DNA of 64,000 bases from Parasulfuritortus sp049322515 (GCA_049322515.1 JBMOQW010000012.1:186001-250000); one strand, 5' to 3'. Shown: positions 29,464 through 38,430, counted from the first letter of the stretch. Translations and numbers: made by a program. Notes: generated from the sequence alone by a model not told the origin.

Positions 29464-29464
<1 letters not shown>
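28805..29464 (-). CDS. purN: Phosphoribosylglycinamide formyltransferase
   Basis: PurN formylates GAR using 10-formyl-tetrahydrofolate. The 219-residue protein has 'VILISGRGSNMEALL' at the N-terminus and 'DLVILAGFMRVLTEAFVRRYEGRLINIHPALLPAF' split here as the hexapeptide region 'LAGFMRVL' plus 'INIHPALLPAFPG', with the catalytic 'CTVHFVTPEVDVGP' (His and Asp). It is 20 residues longer than some homologues at the C-terminus. The start overlaps the purM stop by 1 bp (TGATG type), so they are translationally coupled. Confidence 0.96.
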
Positions 29465-30516
<1,052 letters not shown>

Positions 30517-30545
30517 ATAAAAGGCAAGGATGATATTCTAGCCCA

Positions 30546-31598
30546 ATGGACTTCAACCCGGCCGGCAACCGCACCTTGACCTATGCCCTGCTCCTGGCGG
30601 GGACGGTCTATCTGATCTACCTGCTGTCCCCGATCCTGACGCCCTTCCTGTTCGCCGCCGCGCTGGCCTATATGTTCGACCCGCTGGTCGATCGCCTGGA
30701 ACGCCGCCGGATCGGACGCACCTGGGCTACCGTACTGGTCCTGCTCGGCCTGTCCCTCGCCCTTGCGCTGCTGATCCTGATCCTGACACCGCTGTTCCAG
30801 GCCCAGGCCCGGATGCTGGTGTCCCAGCTGCCCAAGCTCATCGAATGGGGCCAGCAAGCCTTGCTGCCCTGGTTGCACACCCAGTTCGGCCTCGACCTCG
30901 ATACCAGCCAGGCCGAAATCGTCGCCTGGCTCAAATCCCACCTGGGCGAGTTGACCCAGTTCACTGCCTACCTGCCGGCCGTGGGCAATCAGGGCCTGGC
31001 GGTGCTGGGCTGGCTGGCCAACCTGCTCCTGGTCCCGCTGGTGACCTTCTACCTGCTGCGTGACTGGGACCGGATGATGGCCGCCATCGCCGACCTGATC
31101 CCGACCGGGATTCGGCCCAAGAGCCTGGAGATCGCCCACGAAGTCGATGCCGTCCTGTCCGAATTCGCGCGCGGCCAGATCGCCGTGATGCTGATCATGG
31201 CCGTGCTTTATAGCCTTGGGCTCTGGCTGGCCGGACTCGACTACGCCCTGGCGGTCGGCATGATGGCCGGATTCCTGGTCTTCGTGCCCTACCTGGGCGT
31301 GGTGATCGGTGTCCTGCTGGGCACCCTGGCGGGGCTGGTCCAGGGCGGCGACCTGGCGACTTTGGTCGCTGTCTGGTCGGTGTTCGGTGTCGGCCAGCTG
31401 CTGGAGGGCATGCTGATCACCCCCTGGCTGGTCGGTGACCGGGTCGGCCTGCACCCGGTCGCAGTCATCTTTGCCCTGATGGCCTTTGGTCAGTTGTTCG
31501 GCTTTTTCGGCGTCCTGCTCGCCATCCCGGCCTCGGCGGTCCTGCTGGTCGGCCTACGCCACCTGAAACGGCATCTCGACGGCGAGCTGCCGGATTAG
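30546..31598 (+). CDS. AI-2E/PerM-family membrane permease
   Basis: This 350-residue protein has about seven or eight predicted helices and the family layout: two N-terminal helices, 'LFAAALAYMFDPLVDRLERR' after the first pair, an amphipathic central region, and a C-terminal bundle with 'GMMAGFLVFVPYLGVVIGVLLG' and 'EGMLITPWLVGDRVGLHPVAV'. Members have been described as autoinducer-2 exporters or as Na+/H+ antiporters, so the substrate is open. It is next to, and divergent from, purM, a frequent betaproteobacterial arrangement. Confidence 0.87.
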   Translation: MDFNPAGNRTLTYALLLAGTVYLIYLLSPILTPFLFAAALAYMFDPLVDRLERRRIGRTWATVLVLLGLSLALALLILILTPLFQAQARMLVSQLPKLIEWGQQALLPWLHTQFGLDLDTSQAEIVAWLKSHLGELTQFTAYLPAVGNQGLAVLGWLANLLLVPLVTFYLLRDWDRMMAAIADLIPTGIRPKSLEIAHEVDAVLSEFARGQIAVMLIMAVLYSLGLWLAGLDYALAVGMMAGFLVFVPYLGVVIGVLLGTLAGLVQGGDLATLVAVWSVFGVGQLLEGMLITPWLVGDRVGLHPVAVIFALMAFGQLFGFFGVLLAIPASAVLLVGLRHLKRHLDGELPD

Positions 31599-31608
31599 CC
31601 GACCACGC

Positions 31609-31761
31609 TCAGCAGTCCTCCCCGCCCCCTGCCAGGCAACGCAACACCAGCACAGGAATGAGGATCGGCAGGCTGCCGATCACGAAGGCGAACATGATCG
31701 GCGAGAAGACCAGCCCCTTGATGAAATGGCTGGAACTCGAAGCCCCTTGTGGCATGGACAT
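31609..31761 (-). CDS. 50-residue single-span membrane protein behind a sigma-54 promoter
   Basis: I do not recognise this product. It starts MSMPQGASSSSHFIKG, has a hydrophobic stretch at residues ~17-41 ('LVFSPIMFAFVIGSLP...'), and ends in CLAGGGEDC with two cysteines. The ATG at 31761 is preceded by GGGAGG at a 9-bp spacing, an excellent ribosome site. A strong sigma-54 promoter lies 87 bp upstream at 31848-31864, and a sigma-54 activator is encoded divergently. The ribosome site and promoter are my grounds for calling so short an ORF. It converges on the AI-2E-type gene. Confidence 0.65.
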   Translation of the reverse strand: MSMPQGASSSSHFIKGLVFSPIMFAFVIGSLPILIPVLVLRCLAGGGEDC

Positions 31762-31847
31762 GGCAATGCACCTCCCTGAGTGATTGAACGACCGTGGTGG
31801 AGCGGGCCGGCCTTCAAGTTTGACAAACCCATTCCAGGCAAAGGGTC

Positions 31848-31864
31848 AGCAATTGCCATGCCAA
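31848..31864 (-). promoter_or_regulatory. Sigma-54 (-24/-12) promoter of the small membrane protein
   Basis: Read on the minus strand, TTGGCATGGCAATTGCT fits the sigma-54 consensus YTGGCACGN4TTGCW at every position but one (T for C). The -24 GG (31862-31861) and -12 GC (31850-31849) have the required 10-bp separation. Transcription would begin near 31837, giving a leader of about 75 bases to the ATG at 31761. The activator is probably the divergent sigma-54 regulator. Confidence 0.75.
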
Positions 31865-31932
31865 TTCATAAGAAAACAATTATTTAATAATAAACAAACA
31901 CTTCAACAGCACCGGTACGTTCTGCCCCTTGC

Positions 31933-31962
31933 TTGGCGGGCCGGCCAAAGACAATATTGGCC
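31933..31962. promoter_or_regulatory. Candidate enhancer site for the sigma-54 regulator
   Basis: A perfect inverted repeat GGCCAA-N8-TTGGCC occupies 31943-31962. A further TTGGC half-site at 31933-31937 forms a second inverted pair with GCCAA. The block lies 70-100 bp upstream of the -24/-12 promoter, the usual place for an activator binding site, and just before the regulator's own start. Function is inference from position and symmetry. Confidence 0.4.
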
Positions 31963-31993
31963 ATTCAGGTCCGAATAAGGGACATTTCTGACC

Positions 31994-33283
31994 ATGGCCG
32001 CTGCCCACGCCTTGCCGCACGAACTGGTGTCGATGCTGGATGCCATGCCCGGTCCACGCATTCTGGTCGACCCCGAATTTCGCATCCTGGCCGCCAACCA
32101 GGCCTACCGACTGCTCTACGGCGCCGGGGACGGGCTGATCGGGCGGACCTGCCACGAAGTCTCGCATCGCTTCGACAAGCCTTGTGACCAGTGCGGCGAG
32201 TCCTGCCCTCGTACCGAAGCCACGCTCACCGGCCACGCCAGCCGGGTCCTGCACCTGCACTACACCCCGCACGGTCGCGAATACGTCGATGTCGAATTGA
32301 TCCCGGTGCGCGGCAGCGACCACGGCATCCGCTACTACATCGAGTCGATGACCCACCTGCGCACGCTTTATGGCGAGAAGCCCCTGACCGACATGGTCGG
32401 AGTCTCGACTGCCTTCCACCACATGCTGGCGCAAATCCACCGGGTGGCCGGCCACGACACGTCGGTTCTGCTGCTCGGCGAATCCGGCACCGGCAAGGAA
32501 CTGGCCGCACAGACCGTGCATAACCTCAGCCCGAGGGCGGGGCGTCCGTTCGTGCCGGTCGACTGCTCGGGCATGACCGAGAGCCTGTTCGAGTCGGAAA
32601 TGTTCGGCCATGAGAAAGGCGCCTTCACCGGCGCCACCCACCCCAAGCCGGGACTGGTCGAAGCGGCCGAGGGCGGCACCCTGTTCCTCGACGAACTGGG
32701 CGACATCCCGCTCAGCCTGCAAGTCAAACTCTTGCGACTGATCGAGTCGGGCAGCTACCGGCGGGTCGGTGGCATCGACACCCTGCGCGCCGATTTCCGG
32801 CTGGTGGCGGCCACCCACCGCAACCTGCCGGCCATGGTCGCGGCCGGCACCTTCCGGCGCGACCTCTACTACCGGCTGTCTGCCTTTCCGATCAACCTGC
32901 CGCCGCTGCGCGAACGCCTGGAAGACCTGCCGACCCTGTGCGCAGACATCCTCCGCCGACTGTCCCCGGACCAGGTCGTACCGGTGTCACCCGAGGCCAT
33001 GGCCGTCCTCGCCCGGCACGACTTTCCCGGCAACGTGCGGGAATTACGCAACCTGCTGGAGCGGGCCCGCATCCTATCCGAGGGCCACGCCATCCAGCCT
33101 GGCCATCTGCCCGATGAACTCCTGACCCAGACGAGGCCAACCCCGGCTTCGCTGGCCGAGGTCGAGCGCCGCTACCTGCGAGAGCAACTTGCCCGGGTTG
33201 GCGGGGACAAGCACGCCCTGGCCCGGCAGATGGGCCTCAGCCGGAGGACCATCGACCGAAAGCTGCGGGTCGATCCAGACTAG
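31994..33283 (+). CDS. Sigma-54-dependent regulator with Cys/His-rich PAS domain
   Basis: The 429-residue regulator has an N-terminal PAS-like domain (residues ~10-120) carrying an unusual metal- or redox-type cluster: Cys53, His54, His58, Cys64, Cys67 and Cys71. An AAA+ domain follows, with Walker A 'GESGTGKE' (162-169), the sigma-54 contact loop 'GAFTGA' (209-214) and 'FLDELGD' (Walker B). A Fis-type helix-turn-helix ends the protein. There is no receiver domain, so sensing is probably direct. It is divergent from the small membrane protein gene and its sigma-54 promoter. Its stop codon overlaps the fxsA stop on the other strand (CTAG). Confidence 0.9.
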   Translation: MAAAHALPHELVSMLDAMPGPRILVDPEFRILAANQAYRLLYGAGDGLIGRTCHEVSHRFDKPCDQCGESCPRTEATLTGHASRVLHLHYTPHGREYVDVELIPVRGSDHGIRYYIESMTHLRTLYGEKPLTDMVGVSTAFHHMLAQIHRVAGHDTSVLLLGESGTGKELAAQTVHNLSPRAGRPFVPVDCSGMTESLFESEMFGHEKGAFTGATHPKPGLVEAAEGGTLFLDELGDIPLSLQVKLLRLIESGSYRRVGGIDTLRADFRLVAATHRNLPAMVAAGTFRRDLYYRLSAFPINLPPLRERLEDLPTLCADILRRLSPDQVVPVSPEAMAVLARHDFPGNVRELRNLLERARILSEGHAIQPGHLPDELLTQTRPTPASLAEVERRYLREQLARVGGDKHALARQMGLSRRTIDRKLRVDPD

Positions 33284-33699
33284 TCGATACGCCGGTAATC
33301 ACCTTCAATGATCTCATCATTGGCGGCCTGGCCAGGCCGGGATTCGGGCCGTGCGACCGGGGCGGGCGTCCGTCTGAAGCCCGAAAGGATCAGGAACAGC
33401 AGCGCCAGCGCATCACTGAAAAATCCAGGAAAGATCAGCAGCACCCCGGCCAGGAAGCGCAACCCGCTTGACTTCAAGGCCTGCAAGGGATGCCCACCCG
33501 CCAACACGGTGCCGGCCATCAAGGGCAGGAAGGCGACCCGCTCCAGGGCGATGAGGCCCAACCCGGTGGGCACCGCGATCGCCAGCCAGAACAGGGTCCA
33601 GGCACCGATCCGGTCCCAGACGAACGCGATCCCGGCAATTTCCAGCACCGGAAAGGCCAACGCTATAATCAGCCAGAATCTGGCCACCCATTTGTTCAT
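33280..33699 (-). CDS. fxsA: FxsA-family membrane protein
   Basis: The 139-residue inner membrane protein has about three or four helices with the family's 'FPVLEIAGIAFVWDRIG' at the start and 'LAGVLLIFPGFFSDALALLFL' later, then a cytoplasmic tail 'GDYRRID'. In E. coli FxsA affects exclusion of phage T7; its molecular function is unclear. The ATG at 33699 has a strong ribosome site (GGAGGTCTGC). That start codon shares bases with the start codon of cutA on the other strand. Confidence 0.88.
   Translation of the reverse strand: MNKWVARFWLIIALAFPVLEIAGIAFVWDRIGAWTLFWLAIAVPTGLGLIALERVAFLPLMAGTVLAGGHPLQALKSSGLRFLAGVLLIFPGFFSDALALLFLILSGFRRTPAPVARPESRPGQAANDEIIEGDYRRID
33664..33669 (+). promoter_or_regulatory. 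Consensus -10 element for cutA inside fxsA
   Basis: TATAAT at 33664-33669 is a perfect -10 hexamer, 29 bp before the cutA ATG and inside the fxsA coding region. The -35 is weak (TTTCCA or TTCCAG at about 18-19 bp). It supports a cutA transcript that begins antisense to the start of fxsA. Confidence 0.45.
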
Positions 33700-34030
33700 G
33701 CAGACCTCCACAGCGATCGTTGTCCTCACCACGCTGCCCGACCCGGAAACCGCCCGGACCCTGGCGCGCCAGCTGGTCGAGGCCCGCCTGGCCGCCTGCG
33801 TGAACGTGTTGTCACCCTGCCTGTCGATCTACCGCTGGCAGGGCGAATGGAATGAAGATGGGGAAATCCCCGTCATTATCAAGACACGGGCCGATCTTTA
33901 CCCGCGCCTGGAAGCCTTCGTCAAGGACCATCATCCTTACCAGACGCCTGAACTGATCGCGTTGAACATTACCCACGGCCTGCCTGGCTATCTCGCCTGG
34001 ATAGCCGGAGAAACCACGGAGCATCCATGA
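33698..34030 (+). CDS. cutA: Divalent-cation tolerance protein CutA
   Basis: The 110-residue protein begins 'MQTSTAIVVLTTLPDPETA' and contains 'VEARLAACVNVLSPCLSIYRWQGE' in two parts, 'RLAACVNV' and 'SIYRWQGEW', plus 'KTRADLYPRLEAFVKDHHPY' and 'TPELIALNI', all typical of the trimeric CutA1 family linked to copper tolerance and to DsbD operons. The ATG is formed within the CATG shared with the divergent fxsA. The 3' end overlaps dsbD by 4 bp (ATGA), so cutA-dsbD-tlpA-ttcA look co-transcribed. Confidence 0.94.
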   Translation: MQTSTAIVVLTTLPDPETARTLARQLVEARLAACVNVLSPCLSIYRWQGEWNEDGEIPVIIKTRADLYPRLEAFVKDHHPYQTPELIALNITHGLPGYLAWIAGETTEHP

Positions 34031-36351
34031 CACGCCTTATCCTGATCGCCCTACTGGTCCTGTGCTCGCCCTGGCTGCGCGCCGCCGAGGAGGACCTGCT
34101 GGAACCGGAAAAGGCCTTCCTGTTTTCCGCCCGGATGACCGACGAGAAAACCATCGAGGCGCAATTCAAGGTCACCCAGGGGTACTACCTGTACCGCGAC
34201 AAGATCAAGTTCTCCGCCGAGAAGGCCAGCCTCGGCAAGGCCCAGATGCCGATGGGCAAGATCAAGAACGACGAGTTCTTTGGCAAGGTGGAAATCTATC
34301 CGGCCGATTTTCGCGTCCGCATCCCCCTCATCAAGGCCCCGTCCGGCAAGCCGCTGCGCCTGAAGGCGGCTTTCCAGGGCTGTGCCGAAGTCGGCGTCTG
34401 TTACCCGCCCCAACAGGCGGAAGTCGTCCTGGTCCAGGCAACGGCGGAAGTCGCGCCCAAGGTGGCGGACAAGGCCGTCGAGAAACCCGTCGCGCAACCG
34501 ATCCCTCCGTTGGTCGATGCCCCGGCTCCGGAACCTGCGCCCGCCCAGGCCCAGGATCCCGGCCTGATCGAACGGTTGAAGCAGCTTGCGGTGTCCGACG
34601 CACCCACGAACGCCGCGCCCGGTGACATCCTGCCCCCCGAGGAAGCCTTCAAGCTCAAGCTCGGCGTCACCGCCGACCACACCCTGCAAGCGGCGTTCGC
34701 GGTCGTGCCCGGACACTACCTTTATCGCGACAAGGTCAAGCTGACCGTCAGCGCACCCAATGGCGTCGCCGTCGAACCGATCGTGTTCCCGCCCGCCGAG
34801 GAAAAGGACGATCCCAACTTCGGCCGCATGTACGTCTACCACCACGACTTCGTCGCCACCGCCAAGCTGCTCGGCCTGGCCGAAAGCGCGACCGAGATCA
34901 CCGTCGAGGCCAGCTACCAGGGCTGCAACGAAGCCCAGGGCATCTGTTATCCGCCCATCGATGTCAGCCAGACCCTCAAGATCGGTGGCGCCACCCCCGC
35001 AGCAGCCCCCTCCCCTGCCCCGGACAGCACCGACGGCGCGGCTGACACCTCGGAAACCGGCAAGATCGCCGCACTCCTTAAGGGCGGCAATTTCTGGTGG
35101 GTCGTGGTCAGCTTCTTCGGCTTCGGTCTGCTCCTGGCGCTGACCCCCTGCGTATTCCCGATGATCCCGATCCTGTCCGGCATCATCGTCGGCCAGGGCC
35201 ATGGCGTGACCAAGCGCAAGGGCTTCATGCTCTCGTTCGCTTATGTTCAGGGCATGGCCATCACCTACGCCCTGGCCGGCATCGCCGCGGCCCTGTCCGG
35301 CACGCTCATCTCAAACGCCTTGCAGAACCCCTGGGCGCTGGGCGCCGGAGCCGCCATCTTCGTGGCCTTGGCGCTTTCAATGTTCGGTTTCTACGAGCTG
35401 CAACTGCCCAGTTTCCTGCAAAGCCGCTTCACCGAGGCCAGCAACCGGGTCAAGGGGGGCAACCTGGTCGGCGTGTTCGTCATGGGCGCGCTGTCGGCTT
35501 TGATCGTCGGCCCCTGCGTGGCCGCCCCCCTGGCCGGCGCCCTGCTCTACATCGGCCAGACCGGCGACCTGCTCCTGGGCGGCGCCTCTCTCTATTCGCT
35601 GGCGCTCGGCATGGGCGTGCCGCTCCTGCTCATCGGTCTCTCGGCCGGCGCCCTGCTGCCGCGCGCCGGCGGCTGGATGGAAGCGGTGAAGAAATTCTTT
35701 GGCGTACTCCTGCTCGCGGTTGCCATCTGGCTCATCTCGCCGATGATTTCCGAACTGGCGCAGATGCTGACCTGGGCTACCCTGCTGATCGTGTCAGGCA
35801 TCTTCATGCGTGCCATCGACCCGCTCGCCGCCAATGCCGGCGGCTGGCAACGGTTCTGGAAGGGCATCGGCCTGATCATCCTGATCGCCGGACTGGCCTT
35901 GCTGGTCGGTGCGCTCGGCGGCGGCCGTGACCCCCTGCAACCGCTGGCCATCTACAAAGGGGGCAGCGGTGGTGCAGCCGCCCAGGAAACCCCGCACCTG
36001 ACCTTCCAGCGGGTCAAGTCGGTGGCTGAACTCGAGCAGGCGCTGGCGGCGGCCGCGGGCAAGCCGGTGATGCTTGATTTCTATGCCGACTGGTGCGTGT
36101 CCTGCAAGGAAATGGAGCGCTTCACCTTCTCTGATCCTCAGGTCCAGGCCAAGTTGAAGGATGTCGTGCTGCTCCAGGCCGACGTGACGGCCAACAGCGC
36201 CGACGACAAAGCCTTGCTCAAGCGATTCGGCCTGTTCGGCCCGCCCGGCCTGATCTTCTTCGATGCCCACGGCGAGGAGCAAGCCTATCGCGTGGTCGGC
36301 TACGAGCCGCCCGAGAAATTCCTGCAAAGCCTGGCCCAAGCCTTGCCGTGA
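34027..36351 (+). CDS. dsbD: Thiol:disulfide interchange protein DsbD with two N-terminal domains
   Basis: DsbD passes electrons from cytoplasmic thioredoxin across the inner membrane to periplasmic partners, including the cytochrome c maturation thioredoxin. The 774-residue protein is about 200 residues longer than E. coli DsbD because the alpha domain occurs twice: residues ~25-140 (Cys119, Cys125 in 'GCAEVGVCYPP') and ~200-320 (Cys300, Cys307 in 'GCNEAQGICYPP'). Eight helices follow, with 'LTPCVFPMIP' and 'VGPCVAAPLAG', the membrane redox cysteines. A C-terminal thioredoxin domain has 'YADWCVSCKEME' (Cys690, Cys693). It has a signal peptide. It overlaps cutA and the TlpA-like gene. Confidence 0.95.
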   Translation: MTRLILIALLVLCSPWLRAAEEDLLEPEKAFLFSARMTDEKTIEAQFKVTQGYYLYRDKIKFSAEKASLGKAQMPMGKIKNDEFFGKVEIYPADFRVRIPLIKAPSGKPLRLKAAFQGCAEVGVCYPPQQAEVVLVQATAEVAPKVADKAVEKPVAQPIPPLVDAPAPEPAPAQAQDPGLIERLKQLAVSDAPTNAAPGDILPPEEAFKLKLGVTADHTLQAAFAVVPGHYLYRDKVKLTVSAPNGVAVEPIVFPPAEEKDDPNFGRMYVYHHDFVATAKLLGLAESATEITVEASYQGCNEAQGICYPPIDVSQTLKIGGATPAAAPSPAPDSTDGAADTSETGKIAALLKGGNFWWVVVSFFGFGLLLALTPCVFPMIPILSGIIVGQGHGVTKRKGFMLSFAYVQGMAITYALAGIAAALSGTLISNALQNPWALGAGAAIFVALALSMFGFYELQLPSFLQSRFTEASNRVKGGNLVGVFVMGALSALIVGPCVAAPLAGALLYIGQTGDLLLGGASLYSLALGMGVPLLLIGLSAGALLPRAGGWMEAVKKFFGVLLLAVAIWLISPMISELAQMLTWATLLIVSGIFMRAIDPLAANAGGWQRFWKGIGLIILIAGLALLVGALGGGRDPLQPLAIYKGGSGGAAAQETPHLTFQRVKSVAELEQALAAAAGKPVMLDFYADWCVSCKEMERFTFSDPQVQAKLKDVVLLQADVTANSADDKALLKRFGLFGPPGLIFFDAHGEEQAYRVVGYEPPEKFLQSLAQALP

Positions 36352-36881
36352 AGCATCCCGTCGCCCTCGGCCTGGCGGCGGCGCTGCTGGTCGGCATCGT
36401 CGCGACCCTCGCCTTTCGTCTGGTCGCCACCCCTTCGCGCAGCGGCACGGTGGGCGAAGTCGACCCGGTCGCGGTCTGGGCCACCGTCCTGCCCGATCTG
36501 GCGGGCCGGCCCCAGGCCTTGGCCCAATGGCGCGGCCAGGTGATCGTCCTGAATTTCTGGGCGCCCTGGTGCCCCCCCTGCCGGGAGGAAATTCCCGGCT
36601 TCATCCGGCTGCACGCACGCCATGCCGACCAGGGCCTGCGCTTCGTCGGCATCGCCCTCGACACGCCGGACAAGGTCGCGGCCTATGTCGACCAGGCCGG
36701 CATCCCCTACCCCATCCTGCTCGGCGCCGCCGAGGGCGCCCTGCTGGCACGTGCCGCTGGCAATGCCCTGGGGGGCCTGCCTTACACCGTGGTGTTCGAC
36801 CGCCAGGGCCACGCCGTGGCCACGCTCACCGGCGCGCTCGACGAAGCGCGCCTGGCCTCGCTGGTCGCGCCCCTGCTGTGA
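36348..36881 (+). CDS. TlpA/ResA-like membrane-anchored thioredoxin
   Basis: This 177-residue protein has an N-terminal anchor (residues ~4-24) and a thioredoxin fold with 'NFWAPWCPPCREEIPGF', the CPPC active site, and the cis-proline region 'GGLPYTVVFDRQG'. It would reduce periplasmic disulfides using electrons from DsbD, encoded just upstream. The start is a GTG at 36348, inside the dsbD stop (GTGA). It is distinct from the ccmG product encoded at 46051-46569. The specific client is unknown. Confidence 0.9.
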   Translation: MKHPVALGLAAALLVGIVATLAFRLVATPSRSGTVGEVDPVAVWATVLPDLAGRPQALAQWRGQVIVLNFWAPWCPPCREEIPGFIRLHARHADQGLRFVGIALDTPDKVAAYVDQAGIPYPILLGAAEGALLARAAGNALGGLPYTVVFDRQGHAVATLTGALDEARLASLVAPLL

Positions 36882-37618
36882 CCCCGGCGCCAGTCAAACC
36901 CTCGCGCAGCCTGATCACCGCGGCCGGACGAGCGATCGGCGACTACGCCATGATCCGGCCCGGCGATCGCATCCTGCTCGGCCTGTCCGGCGGCAAGGAC
37001 AGCCTCACCCTGTTGCACACCCTGCTGTACTTCCAGCAACGCGCGCCGGTCCGCTTCGAACTGGCCGCCTGCACGGTCGACCCGCAATCGCCAGAATTCG
37101 ATCCCAGCCCCCTGATCCCCTACCTGGCTGCACTCGGCGTGCCTTACTTTTACGACCGCCAGCCGATCGTAGAACAGGCGGAACAACACATGAAGGGTGA
37201 CTCCTTCTGCGCCTATTGCTCGCGCATGCGGCGCGGCATCCTGTACCGGGTGGCGCGCGAGCAAGGCTGCAACGTGCTGGCCCTGGCCCAGCATCTCGAC
37301 GACCTGGCCGAGACATTTCTCATGTCATCGTTCTTCGGTGGCAAGCTGCGCACCATGCAGGCCCACTACGTCATCGACGCCGGCGACCTGCGGGTGATCC
37401 GGCCCCTGGTCTACGCCCGCGAGCGCCAGACCCGCGACTTCGCCGTGCGTGCCGGCCTGCCGGTCATCTACGAGAACTGCCCGGCCTGCTTCGCCAAACC
37501 CATGCAGCGCTACCAGATGAAGCAGCTGCTGGCCGAGCAGGAAAAGCTGCATCCCACCCTGTTCTCCAACCTGCTCACCGCCATGCGGCCACTGATGGGG
37601 AACCGGGATGATGCGTGA
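36878..37618 (+). CDS. ttcA: TtcA-family tRNA 2-thiolation protein
   Basis: TtcA thiolates cytidine 32 in tRNA using ATP and a [4Fe-4S] cluster. The 246-residue protein has the PP-loop 'LLGLSGGKDSLTLLH' near residue 34, the cluster/sulfur motif 'DSFCAYCSRMRRGILYR', and a later CxxC in 'ENCPACFAKPMQRYQ'. It starts with GTG at 36878, overlapping the previous stop. It is about 60 residues shorter than E. coli TtcA, mostly at the ends. Being in a thiol-redox operon is of interest but may be chance. A TtcA paralogue with another tRNA target is possible. Confidence 0.87.
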   Translation: MTPAPVKPSRSLITAAGRAIGDYAMIRPGDRILLGLSGGKDSLTLLHTLLYFQQRAPVRFELAACTVDPQSPEFDPSPLIPYLAALGVPYFYDRQPIVEQAEQHMKGDSFCAYCSRMRRGILYRVAREQGCNVLALAQHLDDLAETFLMSSFFGGKLRTMQAHYVIDAGDLRVIRPLVYARERQTRDFAVRAGLPVIYENCPACFAKPMQRYQMKQLLAEQEKLHPTLFSNLLTAMRPLMGNRDDA

Positions 37619-37646
37619 CTGAAGCACGTGACACCGCGTCGGACAA

Positions 37647-37675
37647 TTGCTATCCGACTGATTCATCTATAGAAT
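37647..37675 (+). promoter_or_regulatory. Probable promoter of the rpsF operon
   Basis: TTGCTA (37647-37652), 17-bp spacer, TAGAAT (37670-37675). The start would be near 37682, leaving about 75 bases of leader. The leader contains a weak CCGG/CCGG hairpin followed by six T (37688-37706). Ribosomal S6 operons can carry an S6:S18-binding leader; I could not confirm that structure here. Confidence 0.5.
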
Positions 37676-37757
37676 CCTGCCCCTTTCCCGGCTTGTCCGG
37701 TTTTTTCGTCCTTGCCCCACCGGTCGCGCGGGGGGCTGCAAACCAAAAGGAGCATCA

Positions 37758-38135
37758 ATGCGACATTACGAGATCGTTTTCATCGTCCATCCGGACCAGA
37801 GCGAGCAGGTGCCCGCGATGATCGAGCGCTACCGCGCCCTGATCGCCGGCAATGGCGGCCAGATCCACCGCCTGGAAGACTGGGGCCGCCGCCAGCTGAC
37901 CTACACCATCCAGAAGGTCCACAAGGCCCACTACGTGCTGATGAACATCGAGTGCGACCAGGCCACCCTGGACGAACTGGAGCACGGCTTCCGCTTCAAC
38001 GACGCCATCCTGCGCCACCTCACCATCAAGCGCGACGAGGCCATCACCGCCGCTTCGCCGATGATGAAGGAAGAGAAGGCCCGCAACCTGCTGGCCCCGC
38101 AGACCGACGCCGCGCCGGCCGAAGCGGCCGCCTGA
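37758..38135 (+). CDS. rpsF: Small ribosomal subunit protein bS6
   Basis: This 125-residue S6 begins 'MRHYEIVFIVHPDQSEQVPAMIERY' in family style, with the first block 'MRHYEIVFIVHPDQ' and 'RLEDWGRRQLTYTIQK' following, then a variable acidic/Ala tail ('PQTDAAPAEAAA'). It binds S18 on the 30S platform. The ribosome site is AAAAGGAGCATCA. It is first in rpsF-priB-rpsR-rplI. Confidence 0.97.
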   Translation: MRHYEIVFIVHPDQSEQVPAMIERYRALIAGNGGQIHRLEDWGRRQLTYTIQKVHKAHYVLMNIECDQATLDELEHGFRFNDAILRHLTIKRDEAITAASPMMKEEKARNLLAPQTDAAPAEAAA

Positions 38136-38136
38136 G

Positions 38137-38430
38137 TTGACGCTGAATCGGGTCGAGATCGAAGGCCGCGTCCTCGCCAGTGACGGACTGCGCCGTACCC
38201 CCGCCGGACTGCCCTGCCTGCAACTGCGAATCGGACACGAATCGCAGCAACGTGAAGCCGGACATGAACGCGAAGTACGCTGCGAACTGGACACCGTTGC
38301 CTACGGCCTGCCCGCGGAAACGCTGGCCGGACTGAAGGATGGCGACACGGTCCGACTGGCTGGCTTCCTGGAACGCAAGAGCCTGCGCGATCCCCGCCTG
38401 ATGCTGCACATCACCGAATACGAGATATAA
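38137..38430 (+). CDS. priB: Primosomal replication protein PriB
   Basis: PriB is a single-stranded-DNA-binding OB-fold protein that helps restart stalled replication forks. The 97-residue product shows 'NRVEIEGRVLASDGLRRTPAG', written in two parts as 'NRVEIEGRV' and 'LRRTPAGLPCLQLRIGHES', and 'DTVRLAGFLERKSLRDPRL'. No ATG exists at the expected place: translation must begin at TTG (38137) or CTG (38143). That suggests coupling to the rpsF stop one base upstream. Position between rpsF and rpsR is diagnostic. Confidence 0.9.
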   Translation: MTLNRVEIEGRVLASDGLRRTPAGLPCLQLRIGHESQQREAGHEREVRCELDTVAYGLPAETLAGLKDGDTVRLAGFLERKSLRDPRLMLHITEYEI

